Origin: DASXYG01 sp036502625
Lineage (GTDB): Bacteria; Actinomycetota; Actinomycetes; Streptosporangiales; Streptosporangiaceae
Reading direction: 5' to 3'
Length of the DNA: 43,648 nt
Assembly: GCA_036502625.1 (NCBI GenBank)
Contig: DASXYG010000066.1
Span: 1 to 43,648 of the forward strand
Part shown: one piece after another, positions 15,361 through 23,477 of the stretch
How positions within the stretch are numbered: the first letter of the stretch is position 1
How the letters are laid out: each line of letters opens with the position of its first letter
Notes under the pieces: generated by a model
What the model was told of the DNA's origin: nothing
The model's database searches: none
Seen by the model: only the letters and a program-made list of their open reading frames with translations
Translations under genes and position numbers: made by a program

Positions 15361-16095
15361 GATGAGGACGGGTACTTCGGCGCCGAGGTCGCGGCGCGGT
15401 ACGACGCCGGCTCGCCCGAGCGGTTCGCCGACGACGAGCTCGGCCCCACGGTCGAGCTGCTGGCTGAGCTGGCCGCGGGCGGGCCCGCGCTGGAGTTCGC
15501 CATCGGCACGGGCCGCGTCGCCCTGCCCCTGGCCGCGCGCGGCGTCCCCGTGCACGGCATCGACGTCTCCCGCGCCATGGTCGCCGAGCTGCGCGCCAAG
15601 CCCGGCGGCGCGGACCTCCCCGTAACGATCGGCGACATCGCCGCCACCCGCGCCGGCGCCGCGTTCACCCTCGTCTACCTGGTCTTCAACACCGTCAACA
15701 ACCTCACCACGCAGGACGCCCAGGTCGCCTGCTTCGCCAACGCCGCCGCCCACCTCGCCCCCGGCGGCCGCTTCCTCGTCGAGGTCGGCGTCCCCGACCT
15801 GCGCCGCCTCCCCCCGGGCCAGTCCGCCGTACCGTTCCATGTCGCCGAGCGGAGCTGGGGCTTCGACACGTACGACCCCGCCACCCAGGCCATGACGTCC
15901 CACCACATCGCGATCGACGACGGCCGGGCCCGCCACACCGCCGTACCGTTCCGCTACGTCTGGCCGTCCGAGCTCGACCTCATGGCCCGCCTCGCCGGGC
16001 TACGCCCGGAGGCCCGCTGGGCCGGTTGGCACCGCGAGCCGTTCACCTCCGACAGCACCCGCCACGTGTCGGTATGGGAGAAGCCCCGCGCCTGA
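15358..16095 (+). CDS. class I SAM-dependent methyltransferase
   Basis: A 245-residue protein. GTG 15358 is preferred because the protein-like sequence begins there (DEDGYFGAEVAARYDAGSP) and a leaderless -10 lies upstream. Motif I is LEFAIGTGRVALPLAARG with the acidic end of strand 2 in VHGIDVS, and a FTLVYLVFNTVNNLTTQDAQ segment lies where motif II/III sits. It resembles small-molecule methyltransferases of the Methyltransf_25 group. The substrate is unknown. It lies between sppA and the converging molybdenum-hydroxylase operon, with no functional link apparent. Confidence 0.88.
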   Translation: MDEDGYFGAEVAARYDAGSPERFADDELGPTVELLAELAAGGPALEFAIGTGRVALPLAARGVPVHGIDVSRAMVAELRAKPGGADLPVTIGDIAATRAGAAFTLVYLVFNTVNNLTTQDAQVACFANAAAHLAPGGRFLVEVGVPDLRRLPPGQSAVPFHVAERSWGFDTYDPATQAMTSHHIAIDDGRARHTAVPFRYVWPSELDLMARLAGLRPEARWAGWHREPFTSDSTRHVSVWEKPRA

Positions 16096-16106
16096 CCGCA
16101 TGCCGC

Positions 16107-16712
16107 CTAGCGGGTGCGGCGGCCGAGGAGCCAGCCGGCGGCCGCGGCGACCACCGCCACCAGCGCGGGCACGGCGGCGCGTCGGGCGAGGGGCATGAGG
16201 GGCACCCCCGCGTTCGGCGTGTTCTCCTCGCCCCGCGACGCCGCGCCTACGCGCCCCGCGACGGGCGCGGGTGCGGCGGCCAGGGCCTCCAGGCGCCTGG
16301 CGAACTCGGCGACCAGCGTGGCGCCGGCCTCGTCGAGCGTGCCGCGGCCGAGCCGGGCGGCGCGGCCGGTGACCGACAGGTCCGTCGCCACCTCCACCCG
16401 CGTGCCGCCGTCCGACGGGCGCAGGCGCGCGGTGATCGTCGCGGACGCCGTGCCGCTGCCGCGCTCCTCGCGGCCGCGCGCGGCGATGACGGCCCGGTGG
16501 TCCACGTCGTCGCGTTCCAGGAACGACGCGCTCCCCCGGTACGTCGCGGTGACCGGGCCGATCCGGGTGGACAGCCCGCCGCGGTACGCACCGTCGACGG
16601 TCGCGTCCAGGTGGGCGCCCGGCAGGCAGCCGGCGATGCGGGGCGGGTCGGTCAGCAGGGACCAGGCCTCCGCCACCGGAAGCGCCACGTGGAAGGTGTG
16701 CTCGAGTCGCAT
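16107..16712 (-). CDS. CoxG-like SRPBCC protein with C-terminal membrane anchor
   Basis: A 201-residue protein from ATG 16712. Residues 1-150 form a carbon-monoxide-dehydrogenase-subunit-G (CoxG) type START/SRPBCC domain: FHVALPVAEAWSLLTDPPRIAGCLPGA, then YRGGLSTRIGPVTATYRG and a long C-terminal helix. Residues ~177-197 are a hydrophobic helix ending in RRTR, so the protein is tail-anchored at the cytoplasmic membrane. In CO dehydrogenase systems CoxG recruits the enzyme to the membrane, and the same role is plausible here for the molybdenum hydroxylase of this operon. Last gene of the operon. Confidence 0.88.
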   Translation of the reverse strand: MRLEHTFHVALPVAEAWSLLTDPPRIAGCLPGAHLDATVDGAYRGGLSTRIGPVTATYRGSASFLERDDVDHRAVIAARGREERGSGTASATITARLRPSDGGTRVEVATDLSVTGRAARLGRGTLDEAGATLVAEFARRLEALAAAPAPVAGRVGAASRGEENTPNAGVPLMPLARRAAVPALVAVVAAAAGWLLGRRTR

Positions 16713-16729
16713 GGGTCTCGCTTCTGTGG

Positions 16730-17050
16730 TCAGGCGGTGTGCCAGTACGGCGGCCGTACGAGGGTCCGGCTGTGCATCTCCGCGACGATCGGGCCGCCGG
16801 CCTCCGACTCCGCCTTGACGCGCCGCCACTCCGGGTCCGCGCCGAACGCCGCCCACGCCGCGCGCTTGGCCTCCTCGTCGGCGAAGGCGAGCAGGTAGAC
16901 GATGCGGCCGGGGTCGGCGGCGTCGGTCCAGAACCCGTTGACAGTCAGGCCGTGCCGGTCGAACAGGCCGAGCGTGTGGTCGGCGAATCGCGCGTGCAGC
17001 TTGTCGGCGGCGCCGGGCGCGGCGACGTACTCACGCAGCTCGTAGATCAT
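16730..17050 (-). CDS. NIPSNAP family protein
   Basis: A 106-residue protein from ATG 17050. It is a dimeric ferredoxin-like (NIPSNAP/Dabb-type) alpha-beta barrel: IYELREYVAAPGAADKLHARF, HTLGLFDRHGLTVNGFWTDA, VYLLAFADEEAKRAAWAAFGADPEW. Proteins of this type accompany catabolic operons and sometimes act as small isomerases, monooxygenases or ligand binders. The exact reaction is unknown. It lies 12 bases after the FAD-subunit gene and 17 bases before coxG, inside the molybdenum-hydroxylase operon. Confidence 0.9.
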   Translation of the reverse strand: MIYELREYVAAPGAADKLHARFADHTLGLFDRHGLTVNGFWTDAADPGRIVYLLAFADEEAKRAAWAAFGADPEWRRVKAESEAGGPIVAEMHSRTLVRPPYWHTA

Positions 17051-17062
17051 GACGTGCTCCCC

Positions 17063-17947
17063 TCAGGCGGCGGTCGCCGCGGATCCGGTGGCGTTGCGGT
17101 GGGCCTCGGCGACCGCGCGTGCGGTCAGCGTCCCGGCGACGTCCTTGCGATACGCGGCCGTGGCGTGCAGGTCGCCGGTCGGGTCGACGCCCGCGCGTAC
17201 GGCCTCGGCGACGGCGTCGAGCAGCCGGTCGTCCGGCGCGTGCCCGGTCAGCAACTCCTCCGCCGCCGTCGCGCGGTACGGCGTCTGGGCGACGCCGGTG
17301 AGGCAGATCCGCGCCTCGCCGACCCGCCCGTCGGACACGCTGATCTGCGCGCCGGCGCCGACCAGCGCGAAGTCGCCGCGCCGCCGGCCCACTTCGTGGA
17401 ACGCCGCGCCCGTACGGCCGGGTGCGCGCGGGAACCGGATCTCCACCAGCACCTCGTCCACCGCGAGGTCGGTCATCAGGTTGCCGTGGAAGAAGTCGCG
17501 CGCGGCGATCTCGCGCCGCCCGGCCGGTCCCTGCGCGACGAGGACCGCGTCCAGCGCCCGCGCCACGCTGGGCAGCTCCGCGGCCGGGTCGCCGTGGGCG
17601 AGGCTGCCGCCGACCGTGCCCCGGTTGCGGATCGGCGGGTGCGCGATGTTGGGGAACGCCGCGGTCAGCAGCGGCGCGTACGCCGCGACCGCCGGTGACC
17701 GTTCGGCCCGCGCCTGCCGCACCATGGCGCCCACGACGAGCCCGTCCTCCGTACGGCGCAGCTCCGCGAGCGCGGCGATCCGGCTCAGGTCGACGACGTG
17801 CGCGGGCCGGGCGAGCCGGAAGTTCAGCAGCGGCACCAGGCTCTGGCCGCCCGCGAGCGCCTTCGCGTCCTCGCCGTGCTCGGCGAGCAGCGCCACCGCC
17901 TCGGCGAGGGTGTCCGGGCGGTGCAGGGTGAAGTCGACGGGCTTCAC
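17063..17947 (-). CDS. FAD-binding medium subunit of a molybdenum hydroxylase
   Basis: A 294-residue CoxM/XdhB-like flavoprotein. GTG 17947 is the start: it overlaps the amidohydrolase stop (GTGA), and the family N-terminus KPVDFTLHRPDTLAEAVALL follows at once. FAD-binding motifs are AGGQSLVPLLNFRLARP and IRNRGTVGGSLAHGDPAAELP; the C-terminal CO_deh_flav_C domain follows (RRRGDFALVGAGAQ, ATAAYRKDVAG). It carries electrons from the iron-sulphur subunit (21323-21820) to an acceptor, with the large subunit at 18927-21326. The amidohydrolase gene is inserted between two subunit genes, which argues that all serve one pathway. Confidence 0.93.
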   Translation of the reverse strand: MKPVDFTLHRPDTLAEAVALLAEHGEDAKALAGGQSLVPLLNFRLARPAHVVDLSRIAALAELRRTEDGLVVGAMVRQARAERSPAVAAYAPLLTAAFPNIAHPPIRNRGTVGGSLAHGDPAAELPSVARALDAVLVAQGPAGRREIAARDFFHGNLMTDLAVDEVLVEIRFPRAPGRTGAAFHEVGRRRGDFALVGAGAQISVSDGRVGEARICLTGVAQTPYRATAAEELLTGHAPDDRLLDAVAEAVRAGVDPTGDLHATAAYRKDVAGTLTARAVAEAHRNATGSAATAA

Positions 17948-18930
17948 GCCGCGCCGCCGGGTCCGAGCAGGCCGGCCGCCGTACCCCCGAGGACGGCCGC
18001 ACGGTCGTCGTCCTTCAGGTCGGCACGCGCGACCACCTCCGCCGGGGCGAGGTCGCCGATCGGGAACGGGTAGTCCGAGCCGAGCAGCACGCGCGGCGCG
18101 CCCGTACGCCGGACGAGGAACTCCAGCGCGAGGGGGTCGAAGACGACGCTGTCGAAGTACAGGTGGCCGAAGGACTCCAGCGGGTCGGCGGTGCCCGGGT
18201 TGATCGTGTGGCTGCGGATCAGCCGGCCCAGGACGTACGGCAGGCCGGCGCCGCCGTGCGCCACGACGATCCGCGCGCCCGGGTGGCGTGCCGGGATCCC
18301 GGCGTACAGCAGGCGGGCCAGCGTGACCGTGCTGTCCTCCAGCCGGGCAAGGCCGTTGACCAGGCCGAAGTCCTGATACCTGGGCGACGCGCCGCCGAAC
18401 CCGGGGTGCAGGAAGACGATCGCGCCCGACGCGTCCGCGGCCTCCCAGAACGGCGTGAACGCCGGGTCGTCCAGCTCCCGGCCGCCGGCCCGGGTGGCGA
18501 TCATGACGCCGGGCAGGCCGGCGGCGCGGCACGCGGTCAGCGCCGCGGCGGCCCGCGCCGGGTCCTGTAGCGGCACCGTGCCGAGCGCGGTGAGCCGGTC
18601 GTCGGCGCCGGCGGCCTCGGTGAGCGCGCCGGTGAGCCGGGTGGACCAGTCGGCGCCCTCGTCCGCGGGCAGGTCGTAGCCGAAGATGTCCAGCCAGCCG
18701 CCGACGAGCTGCCGCGCGATGCCCTGGCCGGTCAGCCACTGCCGGCGCTTGTCCGGGTCGGTGAGGCCCGCGGCGATGGGCCGGGTCGGCGTGCCGCCGG
18801 AGAACGCGGCCACGTACGTGGCCTCGTGCCGGTCGACCTCGATGTGCGGGAACCGCTCACGTCCGGACGCCAGCTCCTCCAGCAGGTCACGCGGGACCAG
18901 ATGGGCGTGCACGTCGATGATGTCGGTCAC
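17944..18930 (-). CDS. ACMSD-like amidohydrolase/decarboxylase
   Basis: A 328-residue amidohydrolase-2 family protein from GTG 18930, overlapping the preceding stop by four bases. The metal-site pattern is that of aminocarboxymuconate-semialdehyde or gamma-resorcylate decarboxylases: DVHAHLVP (His8, His10), AIVFLHPGFGG, VVAHGGAGLPYVLGRL, and the Asp in VLLGSDYPFP. In this family a zinc or manganese ion drives non-oxidative decarboxylation of aromatic or ring-opened acids, or sometimes hydrolysis. Placed between two molybdenum-hydroxylase subunit genes, it most likely acts on the hydroxylated product. The substrate is not identifiable. Confidence 0.88.
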   Translation of the reverse strand: MTDIIDVHAHLVPRDLLEELASGRERFPHIEVDRHEATYVAAFSGGTPTRPIAAGLTDPDKRRQWLTGQGIARQLVGGWLDIFGYDLPADEGADWSTRLTGALTEAAGADDRLTALGTVPLQDPARAAAALTACRAAGLPGVMIATRAGGRELDDPAFTPFWEAADASGAIVFLHPGFGGASPRYQDFGLVNGLARLEDSTVTLARLLYAGIPARHPGARIVVAHGGAGLPYVLGRLIRSHTINPGTADPLESFGHLYFDSVVFDPLALEFLVRRTGAPRVLLGSDYPFPIGDLAPAEVVARADLKDDDRAAVLGGTAAGLLGPGGAA

Positions 18931-21326
18931 GGGTGTGCTCCTTCGGTGCCGGGCGTGCGCAGTGCCGCCCAGATGTCGCCTGGCTTGATGGGCAGCGCGT
19001 GGACGGGCGGCGCGCCGTACGCGGCGAGCGCGTCGTTGACCGCGCCGGCCACGGCGGCCGGCGCGCCCATGTATCCCGCCTCGCCCGCGCCCTTCTGGCC
19101 CAGGCTGGTGTACGGGGAGGGGGTGCAGTGCTCGGTGTCGACGATCGGCGGCACCTCGTGCGCGCTGGGCAGCAGGTAGTCCATGAACGACTGGGTGAGC
19201 GGCTGGCCCTCGTCGCTGTACGCGAACTGCTCGTACAACGCGACGCCGATGCCGTGCGCGGTGCCGCCGTAGACCATGCCGCGCACCACGTCGGGGTTGA
19301 TCACCGTGCCGCAGTCGTGCGCGATGAAGTACCGGTCGAGGTCGACCGCGCCCGTGCCGGGGTCGATGGCGGCCAGCACCACGTGCGCCTCGAAGGAGTA
19401 GCACGGGTAAAGCTGCACCGTGCCGTCCGGCTGGGCCAGCCCACCGGAGCGCGGCGTGTGCGCGACGTGCACGACCTCCAGGCCGGGCTGCATGCCCGGC
19501 GGCATGAGGTGCTGCTTGCGCTGCGCGATGGCCACCAGGCCGGCCCACGTCATCCGGCGGTCCGGCGCGTCGCGGACCACCACGTCGCCGTCGTCGTACG
19601 CGACCTCGTCCACCGGTACGTCCAGGTTGTGCGCGGCGATCGCGCGCAGCTTGGCCTTCAGCTCCTCGGCCGCGCCGCGTACGGCCTGGCCGAGCACGAT
19701 CGTCATGCGGCTGCCGACCGGGCTCTGCGACGGCATGCCGGTCAGCGAGTCGGCCCGGATCACCGCGACGGACGCCGGGTCGCGGCCCAGCTCCTCGCCG
19801 ACCAGCGTGGCCACCATCGTGTCGTGGCCCTGCCCGGCGGAGGAGATCGAGATGACCGCGGTGACCTCGCCGTCGCCGTCCACCCGCAGCCGGCACGTCT
19901 CGGGGAACGTGGTCTTGTCGTTGGCCGGGTTCATGATGTTCTCGAAGATCGCGTTGCCGCCGCCCGGTTCGAGGCACGTGGCCACGCCGATTCCGGCGAG
20001 CCTCCCGGCCGCGCGCAGTTCGTCGCGGCGCGCCTCCAGTTCCGGCCACCCCGCCAGCGCGACCGCCTTGGCGAGCACGGCCGGGTAGTCACCGGAGTCG
20101 TACTCCGTGCCGCTGGGGATGCGGTACGGGAACTCGTCCGGGCCGATGAAGTTCCGCCGCCGCAGCTCCAGCCGGTCGATGCCCAGCTCGCGCGCGACGC
20201 CGTCCACGGCCGCCTCGATGGCGTAGTTCGTCGGCGACTGCCCGAACCCGCGCACGGCGACCTGGCCGGTCTTGTTCGTCACGACGGCCGTCGCGTCGTA
20301 CGTCACGCTGGGGATGCGGTACGGCCCGACGATCGCGCCGATGGGCTTGGCGAGCTGGAGCGGCGACCGGCCGGGGAACGCGCCCTCGTCGTCGATGACC
20401 GCGATGGCGATGCTGGTGAACGTGCCGTCGGCGGTGTAGGCGAGCTCGACGTCGAAGACGCGGTCGGGCCCGTGGAAGTCGCCGCCGTGCATGTTCTCCG
20501 CGCGGTCCTCGATGAGCTTGACGGGCGCGTCGAGCAGCCGCGAGAGGTACCCGGCCAGCACACCGTGCTTGATGCCGCGCTTGACGCCGTAGCTGCCGCC
20601 GACGTCCACGTCGAAGTGCACGCGCACCTGGTTGGTGGGCAGGCGCAGTGCGCGGGCGAGCTGGTCGGGGAACTGCGGCATCTGGATCGACGCCCAGACG
20701 TCCATCAGGTCGCGTGTCCGGTCCCAGCTCGCCACCACGCCGAACGTCTCGAGCGGCACCGTGGAGTTGCGGTTCCAGCGGGTGCGGACGCGTACGGTGC
20801 CGGACGCGCGCGCCCGGTCGGCGTCGACGTCGCCCCAGCGGAACTCGCGGTGCGCCATCACGTTCGTCCCGTGGTCCGGGTGCACCAGCGGCGCGTCGTC
20901 GCGCACGGCCACCTCGGGGTCGACGACGAACGGCAGCGGGTCGTAGTCGACGGCGACGCGTTCGGCGCCGTCCTCGGCGACGGCCCGCGACGTGGCGACC
21001 ACCGCGGCCACCCACTCCCCCGCGTACCGGGTCGCGTCGACGGCCAGCGGACGCCACTGCACGGCGGGCACGTCGAGGTACTGCCGCAGCGGCTCGGTGT
21101 CCTTGGCCATCTCCGCGCCGGTCAGGACGGCGACGACGCCGTCGAGCGCGAGCGCCTCCGACGCGTCGATCGCCGTGATGCGGGCGTGCGGGTGCGGGCT
21201 GGTGACCAGCCCGACGTGCAGTGTCCCCGGCGGCGTGATGTCCGCGACGTAGCGGCCGCGGCCGGTGACGAACCTGCGGTCCTCGCGCACCGGGCCGTGG
21301 TGGGACACCCAGCGGTAGTCGCTCAC
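18927..21326 (-). CDS. molybdopterin-binding large subunit, xanthine dehydrogenase/CoxL family
   Basis: A 799-residue Mo-hydroxylase large subunit. The N-terminal Ald_Xan_dh domain (GRGRYVADITPPGTLHVG) is followed by Mo-cofactor-binding segments. Catalytic Glu749 is in GQKGAGEAGYMGAP. The loop that carries the Cu-binding Cys in true form I CO dehydrogenase reads VAVRGFGQ here (356-363), with no Cys, so this is not a CO oxidiser. Related enzymes hydroxylate aldehydes, purines, nicotinate, quinoline or similar rings using water. It works with the 2Fe-2S subunit (ATGA overlap) and the FAD subunit of the same operon. Substrate unknown; probably the compound imported by the ABC system upstream. 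Confidence 0.94.
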   Translation of the reverse strand: MSDYRWVSHHGPVREDRRFVTGRGRYVADITPPGTLHVGLVTSPHPHARITAIDASEALALDGVVAVLTGAEMAKDTEPLRQYLDVPAVQWRPLAVDATRYAGEWVAAVVATSRAVAEDGAERVAVDYDPLPFVVDPEVAVRDDAPLVHPDHGTNVMAHREFRWGDVDADRARASGTVRVRTRWNRNSTVPLETFGVVASWDRTRDLMDVWASIQMPQFPDQLARALRLPTNQVRVHFDVDVGGSYGVKRGIKHGVLAGYLSRLLDAPVKLIEDRAENMHGGDFHGPDRVFDVELAYTADGTFTSIAIAVIDDEGAFPGRSPLQLAKPIGAIVGPYRIPSVTYDATAVVTNKTGQVAVRGFGQSPTNYAIEAAVDGVARELGIDRLELRRRNFIGPDEFPYRIPSGTEYDSGDYPAVLAKAVALAGWPELEARRDELRAAGRLAGIGVATCLEPGGGNAIFENIMNPANDKTTFPETCRLRVDGDGEVTAVISISSAGQGHDTMVATLVGEELGRDPASVAVIRADSLTGMPSQSPVGSRMTIVLGQAVRGAAEELKAKLRAIAAHNLDVPVDEVAYDDGDVVVRDAPDRRMTWAGLVAIAQRKQHLMPPGMQPGLEVVHVAHTPRSGGLAQPDGTVQLYPCYSFEAHVVLAAIDPGTGAVDLDRYFIAHDCGTVINPDVVRGMVYGGTAHGIGVALYEQFAYSDEGQPLTQSFMDYLLPSAHEVPPIVDTEHCTPSPYTSLGQKGAGEAGYMGAPAAVAGAVNDALAAYGAPPVHALPIKPGDIWAALRTPGTEGAHP

Positions 21327-21820
21327 CGGGCCACCTCATCCGATGGGCGGCCGGTCCTGGCGGCCAGCTCGACGGCCTCGCGGATCTGCTGGTATCCCGT
21401 GCAGCGGCAGATGTTGCCGCCGAGCGCCTCGTCGATGTCCGCGCGTGACGGGTCGCCGTTCGCGTCGAGCAGCGCCTGCGCGGCGAGGATCATCCCGGGC
21501 GTGCAGTAGCCGCATTGCAGGGCGTGGGTCTGGCAGAACGCCTCCTGGACCGGGCTGAGCCGCCCGTCCGCGCCGGCCACGCCCTCGATCGTGGTGACCG
21601 CGCAGCCGTCGGCCTGGGCGGCCAGCACGATGCAGGACCGTACGGGATCGCCGTCGAGCAGCACCGTGCACGCGCCGCACACGCCGTGTTCGCAGCCCAG
21701 GTGTGTGCCGGTCAGGCCGAGCCCGTCGCGCAGCAGGTCGGCCAGGCTGGTGCGCGCCTCCGTACGGCAGGCACGCGGCTCGCCGTTGACGGTCAGCTCG
21801 ATCTCGTGATGGTCGGCCAT
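21323..21820 (-). CDS. 2Fe-2S subunit of a molybdenum hydroxylase
   Basis: A 165-residue CoxS/XdhC-like ferredoxin subunit from ATG 21820. The plant-type cluster ligands are Cys43, Cys48, Cys51 and Cys63 (GCEHGVCGACTVLLDG...C). The second cluster ligands are Cys103, Cys106, Cys138 and Cys140 (QCGYCTPGM, NICRCTGY). Both [2Fe-2S] clusters pass electrons from the Mo site to FAD. Length and motif spacing are normal for the family. It overlaps the large-subunit gene downstream and abuts the hydrolase gene upstream. Confidence 0.96.
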   Translation of the reverse strand: MADHHEIELTVNGEPRACRTEARTSLADLLRDGLGLTGTHLGCEHGVCGACTVLLDGDPVRSCIVLAAQADGCAVTTIEGVAGADGRLSPVQEAFCQTHALQCGYCTPGMILAAQALLDANGDPSRADIDEALGGNICRCTGYQQIREAVELAARTGRPSDEVAR

Positions 21821-22662
21821 CAGTTCCCCCCACTCGCCGCGTCGGGCAGGCGCCAGGCCCGTCCGACGAAGCCGTCGATCAGCCGCGTGAACACCGCGGG
21901 GTTCTCCAGGTTGGACAGGTGCCCGGCGGCCGGGACGTCCCGCAGCTCGGCGCCGTCGATGCCGGCGGCGATCCGCTCCGACAGCGCACGTGGCGTCTTG
22001 CGGTCCGCGTCACCCCACAGCACCAGGGTGGGCGCGCGCACACCGGCGAGCCGGTCGGCGATCCGCGCGCCGAAGCAGGCCCGTACGGATTCCGCGTACG
22101 CGTGGACGTCCATGCCCGCGATGGCGGTCCGGATCAGGTCCGTGCCGTCGGGCGGCGGCACCCGGGTGAACGTGTCCGCCACGTACGATTCGGCCGTGGC
22201 GGTCATGCCCTCGGCCGCGGCCTGCCCCGCCAGCCCGGCGATCTTGGCGGCCGCGACGTCCGCCGGCAGCTCCACGAAGGAGTCGGCGACGACCAGCGCG
22301 GACACCCGCTCCGGGTGGGCCTCCGCGTACGCGATGGCCTGGATGCCGCCGAGCGAGACGCCGACGAGCGCGGCGTCCTCGACTCCGGCGGCGTCGAGGA
22401 CCCGCCGCAGGTCGGCGACCCAGGCGTGCACGTCCACCGGATCCACCCAGCCCGATTCGCCGTGGCCGCGCGCGTCGGGCGCGACGACGCGGTAGCGGTG
22501 CCGCAGGCCGGCGATCTGGTCCCGCCACATGCGCCGGTCGGCGCCGAGGCTGTGCAGCAACACCACCGCCCGCGGGCCGTCCGGCCCCGACTCGGTGTAG
22601 CTCAGGCGGGGCGCGGCGGGCACCGTGTGCGGGCGCTCGGCCGGGACTTGCCCGTTGCTCAC
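21820..22662 (-). CDS. alpha/beta hydrolase, enol-lactonase-like
   Basis: A 280-residue protein from GTG 22662 behind GAGAGGAAC. It resembles 3-oxoadipate enol-lactonase (PcaD) and related C-C or lactone hydrolases: VVLLHSLGADRRMW, DARGHGESG, nucleophile Ser in LVGVSLGGIQAIAYA, PTLVLWGDADRKTP (acidic residue), and DVPAAGHLSNLENP (His). The family cleaves lactones or ring-fission products. It sits between the ABC importer and the Mo hydroxylase, consistent with a hydrolytic step after ring hydroxylation and opening. Exact substrate unknown. Confidence 0.9.
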   Translation of the reverse strand: MSNGQVPAERPHTVPAAPRLSYTESGPDGPRAVVLLHSLGADRRMWRDQIAGLRHRYRVVAPDARGHGESGWVDPVDVHAWVADLRRVLDAAGVEDAALVGVSLGGIQAIAYAEAHPERVSALVVADSFVELPADVAAAKIAGLAGQAAAEGMTATAESYVADTFTRVPPPDGTDLIRTAIAGMDVHAYAESVRACFGARIADRLAGVRAPTLVLWGDADRKTPRALSERIAAGIDGAELRDVPAAGHLSNLENPAVFTRLIDGFVGRAWRLPDAASGGN

Positions 22663-22682
22663 TGCGAATGTTCCTCTCGGGT

Positions 22683-23477
22683 TCAGGAGGCGCCGGCGGT
22701 CGCCTCGGACGCGGATTCGGACTCGCTGTCCGGCGTCATGGCGGCGAGCAGGCGCGCACGCAGCGCTTCGAGCTCGGCGGTGTCCGGGCCGGCCGGAAGC
22801 CGTACGTCATCGGCCAGGTGGCCGGGCGGGCGCAGCACGAGGACGCGGTCGCCGAGCGTCAGCGCCTCGGTCAGCGAATGGGTGATCACGACGCCGGTCT
22901 TGCCGCCCACCCGTACGAGCTCGACGAACTCCTGCCGCAACGCCTGCGCGGTGATCTCGTCGAGCGCGGAGAACGACTCGTCGCACAAGATGATCTCCGG
23001 GTCGACGGCGAACGCGCGGGCCAGCGAGACGCGCTGCCGCTGGCCGCCGGACAGTTGGTGCGGGTAGGCGTCCTCGCGCCCGGCCAGGCCGAGCCGCGAC
23101 AGCCAGTCGCGCGCCCGCCCGTCCCACTCCTCCGCGGGCACGCCGGCGAACTTCATGCCCACGCGCACGTTCTGGACGGCCGTACGCCAGGGCAGCAGCC
23201 GGGAGTCCTGGAACACGACCGCGATGCGCCGCCGGAACCAGTCGAACTCGCCGTACGGGTCGTGCCCCGCCACCCGCACCGTGCCCGCGCTCGGCGGGAA
23301 CAGCCCGAGGATCAGGTTGAACGTCGTGGACTTGCCGCAGCCGGTGACGCCGACGACGGAGACGAGCTCGCCCCGCTCGACCGTGAAGTTCAGGTCGCGC
23401 AGCGCGTGATGGCCGGGGAAGACCTTCTCCACGTTCGTGAACTCGATGACGGGCGTGTCGGTGGCCATCGCGGTCAC
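22683..23477 (-). CDS. ABC transporter ATP-binding protein (SsuB/TauB type)
   Basis: A 264-residue ATPase of the nitrate/taurine/sulfonate importer class. GTG 23477 overlaps the permease stop; an in-frame ATG lies three codons later. Motifs are Walker A VTGCGKST, Q-loop VFQDSRLLPW, signature LSGGQRQR, Walker B IILCDESFSALDE and H-loop VITHSLTEAL. The last ~25 residues are an acidic Ser/Glu tail (DSESESASEATAGA). It energises uptake of the operon's substrate with the permease at 23474 and the binding protein at 24338. Confidence 0.94.
   Translation of the reverse strand: MTAMATDTPVIEFTNVEKVFPGHHALRDLNFTVERGELVSVVGVTGCGKSTTFNLILGLFPPSAGTVRVAGHDPYGEFDWFRRRIAVVFQDSRLLPWRTAVQNVRVGMKFAGVPAEEWDGRARDWLSRLGLAGREDAYPHQLSGGQRQRVSLARAFAVDPEIILCDESFSALDEITAQALRQEFVELVRVGGKTGVVITHSLTEALTLGDRVLVLRPPGHLADDVRLPAGPDTAELEALRARLLAAMTPDSESESASEATAGAS

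Noticed and set aside
18927..21326. Aerobic carbon monoxide dehydrogenase
   Set aside because: Subunit order and CoxG suggest it at first, but the Cys-containing copper loop of form I enzymes is absent and the operon contains a decarboxylase, a hydrolase and a NitT/TauT importer.
18933..21509. 858-residue plus-strand open frame across the Mo-hydroxylase large subunit
   Set aside because: Arg/Val/Asp/Gly-rich shadow of the real minus-strand gene; no recognisable domain and no ribosome site.
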